Positions 8,327 to 18,100 of a stretch of DNA of 64,000 nucleotides are shown in pieces. The stretch lies in the NCBI RefSeq assembly GCF_030406775.1, contig NZ_CP129119.1, positions 530,001-594,000 of the forward strand. Direction: 5' to 3'. The translations under genes and the position numbers were made by a program. This stretch comes from Sporosarcina trichiuri. Its GTDB lineage: Bacteria; Bacillota; Bacilli; Bacillales_A; Planococcaceae. The notes under the pieces are model-generated. The model saw only the letters and a list, made by a program, of their open reading frames with translations. It was not told where the DNA came from and did not search any database. Each line of letters starts with the position of its first letter. The first letter of the stretch is position 1.

Positions 8327-8785
8327 TTAGTGGATGTCTTCGTTTTCCGGTGTACGGACGACGAGCACATCACATTTCGCTGCACGTACAATGTTCTCGG
8401 AGACGCTGCCGATCAGGAACCGTTCGACAGGATTCAGGCCGGTAGCCCCGCAGATGATGAGATCCGCTTCGATCTTTTTGGGGATTTCACGGGGAATCAT
8501 CGTTTTCGGCGACCCGTATTCCACGATGATGTTCACATGAGTCAGACCCGCTTCAGCGGCATGGTCTTTATAACCTTCCAGCAGATCGACTGCATAGGAC
8601 TGGGCGCGTTCCGCGATCGACCGGTCATACGCTTCCACCGCAGAGTACGAACGGGTATCAATAATATTCACCAAGTTCAAGTTTGCGTCGTTCCGTTTTG
8701 CAATCGCAACAGCCTTTTTGAACGCCCACTCGGATTCTTTCGATCCATCGACTGCGACGATGATCTGGTTGTACACTAATGACAT
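8327..8785 (-). CDS. Universal stress protein, UspA family
   Basis: A 152-residue single-domain UspA fold protein. The start IIVAVDGSKESEWA and the C-terminal ATP-binding loop GATGLNPVERFLIGSVSE (G-2x-G-9x-G-S type) indicate an ATP-binding subclass. The ATG at 8785 follows AGGAG; residues upstream in the same frame are not family-like. It is transcribed toward ytxK and away from ald. Physiological function is not predictable from sequence. Confidence 0.92.
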   Translation of the reverse strand: MSLVYNQIIVAVDGSKESEWAFKKAVAIAKRNDANLNLVNIIDTRSYSAVEAYDRSIAERAQSYAVDLLEGYKDHAAEAGLTHVNIIVEYGSPKTMIPREIPKKIEADLIICGATGLNPVERFLIGSVSENIVRAAKCDVLVVRTPENEDIH

Positions 8786-8827
8786 AGGGATCACACTCCT
8801 GCTCTTTGAATTTATCGTTCTATAGAC

Positions 8828-8859
8828 AGTATACGCCATTTCCCGGCAGAATTCCTGCC
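8828..8859 (-). promoter_or_regulatory. Likely usp promoter with inverted repeat
   Basis: On the minus strand TATACT (complement of 8828-8833) forms a -10 about 45 bases before the gene. The region where the -35 should be holds the inverted repeat GGCAG-AATTC-CTGCC (8845-8859), which could be an operator. No good -35 hexamer is seen. Confidence 0.45.
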
Positions 8860-9004
8860 TCGTCTATGAAATGGATAAGGAACAATGGTGACAATCAGAT
8901 GAAATTATTCGGCAAATCATATGCGGATCTGCTACACTAATGGTGAAAAGGTCTGAACGGTACATACTGAACAGCCGTACTTCAATCTTAAGGGGGAACT
9001 ACTA

Positions 9005-10120
9005 ATGCGTATTGGCGTACCAAAAGAGGTCAAGAACAATGAAAACCGTGTCGCGATGACACCCGCCGGCGTCTTCAACCTGAAGTCTGCCGGACATGAA
9101 GTGCTGATTGAAACTGGCGCTGGTCTCGGATCGAGCTTCAGTGACGAGGACTACCGCGAAGTCGGCGCGGTGATCGTGGATTCCGCTGAGGAGGCATGGG
9201 GTGCGGAAATGGTCATGAAAGTGAAGGAGCCGATTGCATCCGAATACGGCTATCTGCGTGAAGGACTCATCCTGTTCACGTATCTCCATCTTGCGCATGA
9301 AGAGGATCTGACGAAAGCGCTCGTCGAAAACAAAGTGATTTCGATCGCCTACGAAACGGTCCAGCTGCCGAGCGGACTCCTGCCGCTGCTGGCACCGATG
9401 AGTGAAGTGGCCGGCCGGATGGCGACGCAGATCGGCGCACAGTATCTCGAGAAGCTGGAAGGCGGCAAGGGGATCCTGCTGTCCGGCGTCCCGGGCGTCG
9501 ACCGCGGCAACGTGACGATCATCGGCGGCGGACAGGCCGGCACGAACGCAGCCCGTATCGCCATCGGCATGGGCGCGCGCGTCACCATCCTCGACCTGTC
9601 GGTGGAACGCCTCCGCCAGCTCGATGAGATCTTCGGCAAGGACGTCCAGACACTCGTCTCGAACCCGTTCAACATCGCGAACTCCGTGAAGGACGCGGAT
9701 CTCGTGATCGGCTGTGTCCTCATCCCGGGCGCACGTGCACCGAAGCTCGTGAGCGAGGAGATGGTGAAATCGATGTCACCGGGCTCCGTACTCGTCGACA
9801 TCGCGATCGACCAGGGCGGCATCTTCGCAACGTCCGACCGTGTGACGACACACGACGATCCGACCTACGTCAAGCATGGTGTCGTCCACTATGCGGTCGC
9901 CAACATGCCGGGCGCTGTGCCGCGCACTTCGACGATGGCACTGACGAACGTCACCGTGCCGTATGCCCTGCAGATCGCGAACAAAGGCTACAAGCAGGCA
10001 TGCCTCGACAACGAAGTATTGCGCAAAGGCCTCAACACGATCGGCGGCCACGTCACATACCAGGCTGTTGCAGAAGCACAGTCGCTTGAATACGTATCGG
10101 CTGAGTCACTGCTCGGCTGA
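9005..10120 (+). CDS. ald: Alanine dehydrogenase
   Basis: An NAD-dependent enzyme of 371 residues that interconverts L-alanine with pyruvate and ammonium. The N-terminal [17 protein letters not shown] block, the substrate lysine in MKVKEP (about residue 75), the histidine in YLHLAHE (about 96) and the NAD-binding [10 protein letters not shown] are present. AAGGGGGA precedes the ATG. Alanine dehydrogenase supports alanine catabolism and, in Bacillus, sporulation and germination. The gene is monocistronic with its own strong terminator. Its third codon positions are notably C/G-rich, suggesting high expression. Confidence 0.97.
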   Translation: MRIGVPKEVKNNENRVAMTPAGVFNLKSAGHEVLIETGAGLGSSFSDEDYREVGAVIVDSAEEAWGAEMVMKVKEPIASEYGYLREGLILFTYLHLAHEEDLTKALVENKVISIAYETVQLPSGLLPLLAPMSEVAGRMATQIGAQYLEKLEGGKGILLSGVPGVDRGNVTIIGGGQAGTNAARIAIGMGARVTILDLSVERLRQLDEIFGKDVQTLVSNPFNIANSVKDADLVIGCVLIPGARAPKLVSEEMVKSMSPGSVLVDIAIDQGGIFATSDRVTTHDDPTYVKHGVVHYAVANMPGAVPRTSTMALTNVTVPYALQIANKGYKQACLDNEVLRKGLNTIGGHVTYQAVAEAQSLEYVSAESLLG

Positions 10121-10126
10121 TCACAG

Positions 10127-10163
10127 AAACCCCCGGCCCGGGTTTATCGAGCCGGGGGTTTTC
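10127..10163 (+). terminator. Terminator after ald
   Basis: An 11-bp stem AAACCCCCGGC/GCCGGGGGTTT is followed by T residues. Confidence 0.9.
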
Positions 10164-10212
10164 TATTGCTTGGAATGCCGGCAGGTCCGGCGAGTGATCC
10201 AATCCAGCGGCT

Positions 10213-10372
10213 GACCGCTCAATTCCTTCTTCGGAACGCTCAAGCAGCCTGCGGAACGCTCAAGCAGCCCCCCGAACGCTCAAGCAATGCCCGGAACGCT
10301 CAAGCAGCCCCCGGAACGCTCAAGCAAGCCCTCCGAACGCTCAAGCCCCCCACAAACGCTCAAACCAAAGCC
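10213..10372. repeat. Tandem repeat of 20 bp, about 7-8 copies
   Basis: The unit CGGAACGCTCAAGCAGCCCC recurs at nearly 20-base period: GAACGCTCAAGC cores begin at 10234, 10254, 10274, 10294, 10314 and 10335, with decayed copies at 10213 (GACCGCTCAA) and 10354 (AAACGCTCAAA). The array fills the gap between the ald terminator and the terminator of the convergent pepQ gene. The core is conserved while the last 6-8 bases vary. The 20-base period is not a multiple of three and the reading frame through it is low-complexity, so it is unlikely to be coding. Confidence 0.9.
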
Positions 10373-10389
10373 CACACAAATCCAGCCCA

Positions 10390-10416
10390 CAAAAAAACCG
10401 CCCGCACAAAGCGGGC
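10390..10416 (-). terminator. Terminator of pepQ
   Basis: On the minus strand the stem GCCCGC-TTTGT-GCGGGC is followed by GGTTTTTTT. Confidence 0.88.
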
Positions 10417-10424
10417 AGCTCCAG

Positions 10425-11519
10425 TCATCGGATAATTGTCAATTCTTTCGGGAACTTCGTCATCACTTCCACACCAGCTGCGGTGACGACCACATCATCC
10501 TCAATCCGGACACCGGTGATCGACGAATCATAGATGCCCGGCTCGATTGTGAAGACCATGCCTTCGTCGAGCTGGAAGTCATTCGCTCCGTGAATGGAAG
10601 GGAATTCGTGCACCGAAATGCCGAGACCATGCCCAAGACGGTGGGTGAAGTATTCGCCATAGCCTGCTTCGTCGATGACATCCCGGGAAGCCTTGTCCAG
10701 TTCGCGCGCGGTTACGCCAGGCTTTACGAGATCGATAGCAGCTTGGTTCGCGCGGCGGACCGCTTCGTAAATGTCCTTCTGGGCTTCAGACGGCTCGCCG
10801 AACGCGAGTGTCCGTGTGATGTCCGAGCAGTAGCCCTTGTGGACGACACCGAGGTCGAGGAGGACGAAATCGCCTTGCTCGATCTTCCGTTCACCAGGTG
10901 TGCCGTGCGGTGAAGCCGTTTTCGTGCCGGTCAGCACCGTCGTTGCGAACGACATCTTCTCGACGCCTTTCTTCTTCAGCGCGAGCTCGATCGCTGTCTG
11001 CAGTTCCAGCTCGGTCATCCCTTCCGTGATCGTATCGCGTGCGACTTCGATTGCATAATCGGCAAGCGCGGCTGCTTCACGCAGCAAGTTCAGTTCGGAC
11101 TCATCTTTCCGGCTGCGCATCGCATTGAGCTGCTCGTCCAGACGGGAAATCGTCGCGCCCGCAAACAGTTCTTCCATCCGCTCAAGGCGTTCCACAGTCA
11201 AGTGGGATTTCTCGATTGCAATCGAACTGATTTCATCCGTCTTGCGTCCTGCCGCCTCCTTGACGAATTCCCACGCATCGTCCGTGTCCTGGTATCCGAC
11301 GGTCTCGAATGACCAGCCAGCCGCTTTGACATCGGGGACTTCCATCAGCGGACAGACGATGAACGGCTCGGCGTCCTTGAAGATCATGATACCGAGAAGG
11401 CGCTCATGAGGATCGCTGCTGAACCCTGACAAATAGAAAATGTTATCCGGCGTCGTCACGAATGCCGCATCCGTCTGGTGGTCTGTCAAGTATTGCTGGA
11501 TTGTTTCAAGTCTGTTCAA
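10425..11519 (-). CDS. pepQ: Xaa-Pro dipeptidase, M24 family
   Basis: A 364-residue aminopeptidase P/prolidase-type enzyme that cleaves X-Pro bonds. The N-terminal creatinase domain covers about 1-130 and the pita-bread catalytic domain the rest. Metal ligands appear as D in VLLDLGVVHKG and YCSDITRT, H in HRLGHGLGI, E in FTIEPGIYD and E in VRIEDDVVV. The start is a TTG at 11519 preceded 7 bases earlier by AAGGAGG on the minus strand; upstream codons do not resemble the family. It is divergent from ytkL. Confidence 0.92.
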   Translation of the reverse strand: MNRLETIQQYLTDHQTDAAFVTTPDNIFYLSGFSSDPHERLLGIMIFKDAEPFIVCPLMEVPDVKAAGWSFETVGYQDTDDAWEFVKEAAGRKTDEISSIAIEKSHLTVERLERMEELFAGATISRLDEQLNAMRSRKDESELNLLREAAALADYAIEVARDTITEGMTELELQTAIELALKKKGVEKMSFATTVLTGTKTASPHGTPGERKIEQGDFVLLDLGVVHKGYCSDITRTLAFGEPSEAQKDIYEAVRRANQAAIDLVKPGVTARELDKASRDVIDEAGYGEYFTHRLGHGLGISVHEFPSIHGANDFQLDEGMVFTIEPGIYDSSITGVRIEDDVVVTAAGVEVMTKFPKELTIIR

Positions 11520-11629
11520 AATGATTCCTCCTTTATATACATGGTCCATCATATCAAAAAAGAGGATTTCCGGCAGGTTTCGCGAATCCGGGAGAGAGGA
11601 AAGAATATGTAATGGAGGTGTCGGATGAA

Positions 11630-12310
11630 TTGGAAATCTCATATCATGGCCATTCAATTGTAAAAGTGAAAACAGGCGGGAAGGAAATTCTGATCGACCC
11701 GTACATCACGGACAACGATCTGACAGACTTGAAGGCGGATGAACAGAAACCGGACGTCATCCTGCTGACGCACGGACATAATGATCATGTCGGTGATACG
11801 ATCGCTATCGCGAAATCATGCGATGCGCTTGTCGTCGCGCCGAACGAATTGGCGGTCTGGCTCGGCTGGCAGGGACTCAATACGCACGGCATGAATATCG
11901 GGGGAGCGAAGAAGTTCGATTTCGGTACGGTGAAATATACGAAAGCCTTCCACAGCTCTTCGTATACGACAGAAGATGGGCAGATCATCTATACAGGCAT
12001 GCCTGCAGGAATCCTGTTTACAGCGGAAGGAAAAACAATCTACCATGCAGGAGACACATCGCTGTTCGGAGATATGGAACTGATCGGAAAGCGGAACGAT
12101 ATTGATGTGGCGTTTCTGCCGATCGGCGATAACTTCACGATGGGACCGGAGGATGCGGCATATGCTGTCGAACTGCTGAACCCGAAACTGGCAGTCCCTG
12201 TGCACTTCAATACGTTCCCGCCCATCCAGCAGGACCCTGCTGCATTCACGGAGCTCGTCAAACATCATGAATCGAAAATAATGGAACCCGGCGAATCGCT
12301 GTCGCTGTGA
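11630..12310 (+). CDS. ytkL: Metal-dependent hydrolase, UPF0173 (YtkL)
   Basis: A metallo-beta-lactamase-fold protein of 226 residues with the zinc motif [11 protein letters not shown] and further ligands in HAGDTSLF and PVHFNTFP. The substrate is unknown. GGAGGTG lies 9 bases before a TTG at 11630, giving MEISYHGHS, which aligns with the family start; an ATG at 11612 would place that ribosome binding site inside the gene. It is divergent from pepQ. Confidence 0.88.
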   Translation: MEISYHGHSIVKVKTGGKEILIDPYITDNDLTDLKADEQKPDVILLTHGHNDHVGDTIAIAKSCDALVVAPNELAVWLGWQGLNTHGMNIGGAKKFDFGTVKYTKAFHSSSYTTEDGQIIYTGMPAGILFTAEGKTIYHAGDTSLFGDMELIGKRNDIDVAFLPIGDNFTMGPEDAAYAVELLNPKLAVPVHFNTFPPIQQDPAAFTELVKHHESKIMEPGESLSL

Positions 12311-12315
12311 ACCCC

Positions 12316-12356
12316 CCGTGCTGGCTGAGTGAAATCTCGGGCAGCACGGTTTTTTT
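12316..12356 (+). terminator. Terminator after ytkL
   Basis: The stem CCGTGCTG/CAGCACGG is followed by TTTTTTT. Confidence 0.88.
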
Positions 12357-12366
12357 CGAGAAATTA

Positions 12367-12375
12367 TGGTAAACT
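12367..12375 (+). promoter_or_regulatory. Extended -10 promoter of ytoI
   Basis: TGG-TAAACT is an extended -10 element 35 bases before the start; no clear -35. The 11-mer TATGGTAAACT recurs identically before the MaoC gene. Confidence 0.5.
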
Positions 12376-12410
12376 AAACGCAAGGCAGCCAGAAGAAAAA
12401 GGTGAACGAC

Positions 12411-13718
12411 ATGTCGACAAAGCACGAACAGATCCTGCGCCATATCGAGGAACTGCCGGTCGGAGAGAAGATCTCCGTCCGGCAGATCGCACGCGCGCTG
12501 ACCGTCAGTGAAGGCACCGCCTATCGGGCCATCAAGGAAGCGGAAAACAAGAAATTGGTCAACACAATCGAACGGGTCGGTACGATCCGGATCGAAAAGA
12601 AGAAAAAAGAGAACATCGAACGGCTTACATTTGCAGAAGTTGTCAAGATTGTGGATGGCAGCGTCCTTGGGGGTGCAGGCGGACTGCATAAGACACTGAC
12701 GAAGTTCCTGATCGGGGCGATGCAGCTCGAGGATATCCGGCGCTATATAGAGCCCGGCAGTCTCCTGATTGTCGGCAACCGCCAGAAAGCGCATCTTCTG
12801 GCGATCAATGCAGGCTCTGCCGTATTGGTCACAGGCGGGTTCGATGCTGCGGACGAAGTGAAAGAGCTTGCGGACGCACAAGATCTGCCTGTCATATCGA
12901 CAAGCTATGACTCCTTCACTGTCGCGACAATGCTCGATCGGGCCATCTCGGATCAGATGATCGAAAAGGATATCCTGCTTGTCGAAGACATCCAGCACTC
13001 CCTGGCGAACACAGTGGCCCTGTCGATCCAGGATACGGTCGGACGGTTCAACGAAGTGAGCCGGAAGACATCCCATTCCGCTTTTCCGGTCATCGACAGG
13101 AACGGCCGCGTCGTCGGAATGGTGACGTCAAAGGATGTTGTCGGCAAGGAGGATGCGGAACCGATCGGCAGAGTGATGACGGAGGACCCGATCACTGCGA
13201 CACGCAACATGAGCGTCGCATCGGCCGGACACAGTATGGTGTGGGAAGGGATCGACCTGCTGCCGGTTGTTACGGAATCCGGCATGCTGGATGGCGTCCT
13301 GAGCCGTCAGGATGTGCTGAAGGCGTTTCAGATGGTTCAGCGTCAGCCGCAGCATGGGCAGACGATCGATGACATCGTGAAAAGCCAGATGCACGAAAGT
13401 GAGGAGCACCCCGACCAGGTCCTCTTCGAAGTCATCCCGCAGATGACGAACCAGTTCGGCACACTTTCTTACGGCGCACTCATGACACTGCTTGCTGAGA
13501 CCGGCAATCGGGCCATCAAACTCGTCAAACGCGGGGAAAGTGTCCCGGAAAATGTCACGATCTATTTCATGAAACACATCCAGCTCGGCAGCACGGTTGA
13601 AGTCATCCCGGACATCCTGCACTTGAGCCGGCGCGTCGTCAAGATGGACATCTCCATCTACACAGGGGACGAACTGTTGGGCAAAGCGCTCGTTACATAC
13701 CAGCTGCTGGAACGATGA
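12411..13718 (+). CDS. ytoI: HTH-DRTGG-CBS-hotdog regulator-like protein YtoI
   Basis: A 435-residue multidomain protein: an N-terminal winged helix-turn-helix (about 1-65, VSEGTAYRAIKEAE), a DRTGG domain (about 75-190), a pair of CBS motifs (about 190-310, with VIDRNGRVVGMVTSKDV and VTESGMLDGVLSRQDV) and a C-terminal hotdog domain (about 335-435). CBS pairs usually bind adenine nucleotides, so a nucleotide-responsive regulator is plausible, but no target is known. The ATG at 12411 follows AAGGTG and gives the family start MSTKHEQ; a GTG 9 bases upstream is less likely. Confidence 0.9.
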   Translation: MSTKHEQILRHIEELPVGEKISVRQIARALTVSEGTAYRAIKEAENKKLVNTIERVGTIRIEKKKKENIERLTFAEVVKIVDGSVLGGAGGLHKTLTKFLIGAMQLEDIRRYIEPGSLLIVGNRQKAHLLAINAGSAVLVTGGFDAADEVKELADAQDLPVISTSYDSFTVATMLDRAISDQMIEKDILLVEDIQHSLANTVALSIQDTVGRFNEVSRKTSHSAFPVIDRNGRVVGMVTSKDVVGKEDAEPIGRVMTEDPITATRNMSVASAGHSMVWEGIDLLPVVTESGMLDGVLSRQDVLKAFQMVQRQPQHGQTIDDIVKSQMHESEEHPDQVLFEVIPQMTNQFGTLSYGALMTLLAETGNRAIKLVKRGESVPENVTIYFMKHIQLGSTVEVIPDILHLSRRVVKMDISIYTGDELLGKALVTYQLLER

Positions 13719-13749
13719 AAAAACGCTGATGCAAAAAAGGCATCAGCGT
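13717..13749 (-). terminator. Terminator of ytpI
   Basis: A 10-bp inverted repeat ACGCTGATGC/GCATCAGCGT followed on the minus strand by TTTTTT. It overlaps the 3' ends of the convergent ytoI and ytpI. Confidence 0.8.
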
Positions 13750-14063
13750 GAGTTCAATTCCGTCTCTTCATCGACAAACCGGTTATAGTGCTGCGTGGCA
13801 CGCCAGTTGAAGATGGATACATAACCGCCCAGCAGGATGAACACCGCAGAGACGATATACGTGAGCGCGCCGTCGAATAAGAGAAGCTGGTTGATGCCGA
13901 ACACAGCGAGCATCACACCTAGGAACATTCCCGCTTTGGCGGCGAACATTTTCTTGCGGATCGGAAATACGTGACTCGTACGGAATTGTCTTGTTTTGAA
14001 ATAGAAATAGAACACTGCCGATGCAATGATCAGAAACACGAGCACGAAATTGAGTGTCTTCAT
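13743..14063 (-). CDS. ytpI: YtpI family membrane protein
   Basis: A small protein of 106 residues with three hydrophobic helices (about 3-23, 37-58 and 61-82) and a charged C-terminal tail ending in RFVDEETELNSR. The ATG at 14063 follows GGAGGG on the minus strand. Function is unknown. B. subtilis ytpI lies next to nrnA as here, but the orientation relative to nrnA is divergent in this window. Confidence 0.82.
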   Translation of the reverse strand: MKTLNFVLVFLIIASAVFYFYFKTRQFRTSHVFPIRKKMFAAKAGMFLGVMLAVFGINQLLLFDGALTYIVSAVFILLGGYVSIFNWRATQHYNRFVDEETELNSR

Positions 14064-14161
14064 AACGTGAGCCCTCCATTGGAAACAAACACTTCTTCCA
14101 TTGTAGCGGCTTTTTGCAACAAATGCGAACGCAATTATTTGTACAATGGGGGAAACGGCCA

Positions 14162-15106
14162 ATGAACAGACAAATCATCGACACAATTGAAAAGTATACG
14201 ACCATCATCATCCATCGCCACGTCCGTCCGGATCCGGATGCGTTCGGTTCGCAGGTCGGCCTGAAGAAACTGATCGAAGGGAATTACCCGGAAAAGACGG
14301 TCTTCGCCGCCGGCAGTGATGACGGACAGCTCGCATTCCTGGCAGGACAGGACGACGTGACGGAGGAGCAGTACGAAGGGGCGCTCGTCATCGTCACGGA
14401 TACGGCCAACACCGACCGGGTCGATGGACAGTCTTATGCCAATGGCAGCTGCCTCGTAAAAATCGACCACCATCCGAACGTCGATCCATATGGCGATCTC
14501 ATCTGGGTCGATACGGAAGCGAGTTCCTGCTCGGAAATGATCTACGAACTATATAAGGAAGGCAGTGCCTATAAGGGCTGGAAGATGCCTGACGAGGCGG
14601 CCCGCCTGCTGTTTGCAGGTATTGTCGGTGATACCGGCCGTTTCATGTATCCGAGTGCAACCGGCCGGACATTCGAAGCGGCAAGCGAACTCATCAAGTA
14701 TGATTTCGACCGGCAGCAGATCTTTGCGGGCATGTATGAAGTGGAGCGCAGCCTGCTGCATCTGCAGGGGTATGTCTACCAGAACTTCCAGATGGACGAA
14801 AACGGAGCGGCGTATATCAAACTGACAAAAGCGATCCTGGATGAATTCGGCGTACAGCCGCAAGAGACGTCCTCGCTCGTCAGTTCCCTCGGTGATGTCA
14901 AGGGGATCTGCGCCTGGCTGATCTTTGTGGAGGAACCCGATCAGATCCGCGTCCGGCTCCGTTCGAAAAAGACCGTCATCAACGGACTTGCAGCCGAATA
15001 TGGCGGCGGCGGCCATCCGCTCGCTGCAGGCGCTTCCGTCTTTTCATGGGAAGAGGCGGACCAAGTCATCCTGAAACTGAAAGCGATGTGTGCGCATCAC
15101 GAATGA
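14162..15106 (+). CDS. nrnA: Oligoribonuclease / pAp phosphatase NrnA
   Basis: A DHH/DHHA1 phosphoesterase of 314 residues that degrades short RNA oligomers and converts 3'-phosphoadenosine-5'-phosphate to AMP. Metal motifs seen are RPDPDAFGSQ, VTDTANTDR, KIDHHPNVD and, in the C-terminal domain, GGGGHPLAAGA. The second motif reads DPDAF rather than the classical DxDxx with G. The ATG at 14162 follows a GGGGGA site. In B. subtilis ytrH and ytrI lie between nrnA and dnaE; here dnaE starts 15 bases after nrnA. Confidence 0.95.
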   Translation: MNRQIIDTIEKYTTIIIHRHVRPDPDAFGSQVGLKKLIEGNYPEKTVFAAGSDDGQLAFLAGQDDVTEEQYEGALVIVTDTANTDRVDGQSYANGSCLVKIDHHPNVDPYGDLIWVDTEASSCSEMIYELYKEGSAYKGWKMPDEAARLLFAGIVGDTGRFMYPSATGRTFEAASELIKYDFDRQQIFAGMYEVERSLLHLQGYVYQNFQMDENGAAYIKLTKAILDEFGVQPQETSSLVSSLGDVKGICAWLIFVEEPDQIRVRLRSKKTVINGLAAEYGGGGHPLAAGASVFSWEEADQVILKLKAMCAHHE

Positions 15107-15121
15107 TTGGAGGGATGGACG

Positions 15122-18100
15122 ATGACCCTTGTATATCCACAACTGATCACCGGAGCCGATTTCCTGAACGGCATCATAAAACTCGACCGGCTGGCTCCTC
15201 TTCTGAACAGAAGAGGAGCTGTTTCCGCTGCCATCGTCAATTCCTCGCTGTCCGGCGTCCGCTCGTTCTGGAAAGTGATGACGAAATACGGCATCCACCC
15301 GGTGATCGGCCTGTCACTATCTGTCGAACTGACGGAAGGGGGAACGGCACTTTTCTATCTATATGCAAAAAACGAAGAGGGCTTCAAACAGCTCATGAAA
15401 GCGAGCAGTGCAGCAGCGACGCGGGAGTCCGGCGACCTTCCCGAGAAATGGCTGCACGCCTACACGGCGAACTGCGCGGCTGTCCTTCCGCTGACGTCGC
15501 CTTCTTGGGATCCGTTCCGTTCAGAACCTGTCATCGGACGGATCGCCAGGGAGATCGATCCGGACAGTCTGTACATCGGAGTCGCTCGTCCGGGCGGCAG
15601 CGTCCATGAGGAAGAACAAACAATCGTGCAGCTTGCGGAAACCGCAGGGCTGCCCATCCTCGCATGCAGTGAAGCAAGGTTCATCGACCCGGAAGACGCC
15701 TTCAGTTATGAAACGGCCCAGGCCATCCGGGACGGCTACAAGCTGAATGATCCTGCGCGCCCCGTGAATCTGCATAAAGATGCGTACATACCGGAGGCAC
15801 GTGAACTTGCGGAATGGTTCCGCGGAAACGAGCAATGGCTGCAGCAGGCGGCTGATCTGCTGCTGTCGTGTAAGGTCGATCTCCCGGAGAAACAATTGCT
15901 GATGCCGCGTTTTCCTGTTCCAGTAGGGGATACGGCAGCAGAACTGCTCGGCCGTCTGTGCCGGGAAGGGCTGGAACGTAAAATCCGGCAGATCCCTGAA
16001 GCCTATGAGGAACGTCTCCGCTATGAACTGGAGGTCATCGTCTCCATGGGCTATGCTGATTATTTCCTGATCGTCCAGGACTTCATCGAGTATGCCAAGC
16101 GGAATGACATCGAAGTGGGTCCGGGCCGCGGATCGTCCGCCGGCTCGCTCGTCGCCTTCTCGCTCGGTATCACCGCGGTCGACCCGATCCGGTATGGGCT
16201 GATCTTCGAACGGTTCCTGAATAAGAACCGGGTCACGATGCCGGATATCGATGTCGATTTCGCGGATACACGGCGCCTGGAAGTCGTGGAATACGTTGCG
16301 CACAAATATGGAAAAGCGCACGTCGCGCAGATCGTCACGTCCGGCACGCTGTCGGCAAAATCGGTGGCGCGGAACACCGCACGTGTATTCGGCTTCCCGA
16401 ACGAAGACCTGGCGTTCATCTCCAAAAGCCTGGCTGCCGTACATGGCGCTGCATTGAAAGAGCGGATCGGCCAGTCGGCTCCCTTGAAAGAATGGATTGC
16501 AAAGGAAGAAGTCCGGCAAAAGTGGATGGACGCCTCCCTCGCGCTGGAAGGGCTGCCGAGAAACGCATCCACCCATGCGGCAGGAGTCATCCTGTCACCG
16601 AAGCCCCTGGTGGAAACCATCCCGCTCCAGGCAGGCGGTGATTCGATCTACCTGACCCAATGGGCGATGAATGATGCGGAAGAGGCCGGCCTGCTGAAAA
16701 TGGACTTCCTCGGACTCCGCAATCTGACACTGCTCGACAGGATCCGGAAAGCGGTCCGCCAAGATACCGGACGCACGGTCAACCTGGAAACCATGCCGCT
16801 TGACGACGAAGCGACATACGAACTGTTCCGGCGGGGGGATATGCTCGGTGTGTTCCAGTTCGAATCTCCCGGTATGCGGAAAGCACTGCGGGACATCGAG
16901 CCGGATTCGTTTGAAGATATCTACGCGATCAGCGCCCTGTACCGTCCGGGTCCGATGGAAAATATCCCGCTCTACAGCCGGCGCAAGAAAGGGATGGAGC
17001 CGATCCGCTATCTCCATCCCTCCCTCGAGCCGATCCTGGCGGAGACATACGGCATCATCGTCTACCAGGAACAGATCATGCAGATCGCGAGCCGGATTGC
17101 AGGCTTCACGTTCGGGGAAGCGGATCTTCTGCGCCGGGCGGTCAGCAAGAAGAAGCGCGAGGTGCTCGAACAGGAGAGGAACCATTTTGCAGCCGGTGCG
17201 GTACGAAACGGATTCCCGGAAGAAGCAGCCGTCGAAATCTACGAATTGATCGTCAAGTTCGCGGATTACGGCTTCCCGAAAAGCCATGCGGTCGCCTACT
17301 CGCTCATCTCCTATCAGCTCGCCTATTTCAAGGCGAATCACCCTGCACAGTTTTACGCGGCCTGCCTGACAGTGCTCGCAGGCTCTCCGGAAAAGATGAC
17401 GGAATATATCGGGGAGATGAAAACGAAAGGCATCCGTGTACTAGGCCCGTCAATCACAAGAAGCAGATGGTCTGCTGTATCCGAACGGGATGCGGTCCGG
17501 CTTGGGATCGCCTCTGTCAAAGGAGTGCCGTTCCAATTCTATAAAGCTGTGCAAGAAGCGCGGAATCAGTCGGCACCGCTCAAGACCCTGTTCGATCTGG
17601 CGGTGGCGGCAGGCGCTGAACAATTCAACGATAAGACGGTCCCGCCGCTCATCAAGTCAGGGGCGCTCGATGAATTCGGCAAGCCCCGTGAAGTATTGCT
17701 CGCTTCGATCGAAGCGGCGAGGAAGCATGCGTTGTTCGTCCGGCCATCCGACGGTGAGGACTTGTTCGCCGGGATGCTGAACGGGCTGGCGAGTCCGAAA
17801 TACAGTCCTGCCGGCACGATGCCGGATATGCAGCGTCTCGATTACGAAAAAGAAGTGCTCGGTTTCTATCTGTCCGAACACCCGGCAGCAGCCTTTAAGA
17901 AAACGCTGGAAGAGGGCACGATACCGATCAGTGATGTGCAGGAGATGAAGCCGGGCGTGCGTATTTCCATCGCCGGGATGCTTGTGGAGTGCAAACGGAT
18001 CCGCACAAAAAAAGGGGAAGCGATGGCGTTCCTCGAACTGCAAGATGAAACCGGAAGCCTCTCCGTAACGGTGTTCCCGAAAGTGTATGCATCCACAAGC

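Noticed and set aside
10213..10372. CRISPR-like appearance of the repeat array
   Set aside because: Units are contiguous 20-mers without 30-base unique spacers, and no cas genes are nearby.
10166..10435. Open reading frame of about 89 codons running through the tandem repeat
   Set aside because: Composition is low-complexity from the repeat, no ribosome binding site, and it runs into the pepQ terminator.
12258..13076. Minus-strand frame opposite ytoI
   Set aside because: No family pattern and antisense to conserved HTH and CBS domains.
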